From Halomonas jincaotanensis (GTDB taxonomy: Bacteria; Pseudomonadota; Gammaproteobacteria; Pseudomonadales; Halomonadaceae), in the NCBI RefSeq assembly GCF_018448785.1, contig NZ_JAHCLU010000001.1:431221-495220 (forward strand): DNA of 64,000 bases. Reading direction: 5' to 3'. Made by a program: the position numbers and the translations under genes. Shown here piece by piece: positions 63,926 through 64,000 of the stretch (its first letter is position 1; each line of letters starts with the position of its first letter). The notes under the pieces are model-generated. The model did no database searches. It worked only from the letters and a program-made list of their open reading frames with translations, and was not told the origin of the DNA.

Positions 63926-64000
63926 GGTGGATGTAGCTCAGTGGTAGAGCCCCGGATTGTGGCTCCGGTGGTCGTGGGTTCGATCCCCATCATCCACCCC
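63926..64000 (+). tRNA. tRNA-His (GTG anticodon), copy 2, last base cut by the window
   Basis: Identical to the first tRNA-His over all visible bases; the terminal A of CCA lies just beyond the window. The spacer between the copies is 35 nt. Confidence 0.95.

Overview
The window is GC-rich chromosomal DNA from a gammaproteobacterium, most likely Halomonas or a close relative in the Halomonadaceae. The evidence is the order gyrA-serC-pheA-(tyrA::aroA)-cmk-rpsA, a MvaT-type rather than enterobacterial H-NS protein, an orphan ectoine hydroxylase gene (ectD), and acidic proteins with many TRAP and peptide transporters.

Layout: 1-12 kb is core genome: an acyltransferase gene running off the left edge, rdgC, gyrA, then a tightly packed serine/aromatic amino acid operon (serC, pheA, a prephenate dehydrogenase-EPSP synthase fusion, cmk) and rpsA. 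12-15 kb holds mvaT, a small protein resembling the MvaT oligomerisation helix without its DNA-binding domain, and a minus-strand operon coaE-yacG-tus, where the last gene is a full-length Tus-type replication-terminus-binding protein. 15-21 kb is the type IV pilus locus (pilB, pilC, pilD and divergent pilA), interrupted by a HepT/MntA pair.

21-26.6 kb is a toxin-antitoxin (TA) island. Three consecutive modules keep their antitoxins, but each toxin has lost its N-terminal part. They are interspersed with copies of a repeat containing GGGGACAGACCC. mscL, an intact RelE-like pair with a palindromic operator, a decayed mscL fragment, a DUF2442 gene and two YefM/YoeB pairs follow.

26.6-58.6 kb is accessory metabolism: an amidase, a DUF2243/CtaG membrane pair, ectD, and three transporter-plus-hydrolase clusters. 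Cluster A is a long minus-strand run (binding protein, two permeases, double ATPase, FAD oxidase, EamA exporter, GNAT, aminotransferase) facing a GntR regulator and an M20 deacylase. Cluster B is a TRAP transporter with an M42 peptidase, facing an SDR and a family III CoA-transferase. Cluster C is a peptide-type ABC transporter with a fused permease-ATPase and a GntR regulator as last gene, facing a DUF1028 hydrolase and an M20 carbamoylase. A TerB-like protein and a D-amino-acid dehydrogenase follow.

58.6-64 kb returns to housekeeping genes: pyrC, a lipoprotein hydrolase, mtnN and luxS (SAH recycling and AI-2 production), folD, and a tRNA cluster Pro-Arg-His-His. The last tRNA lacks its final base at the window edge. 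No rRNA, CRISPR array, prophage or complete insertion sequence was seen.
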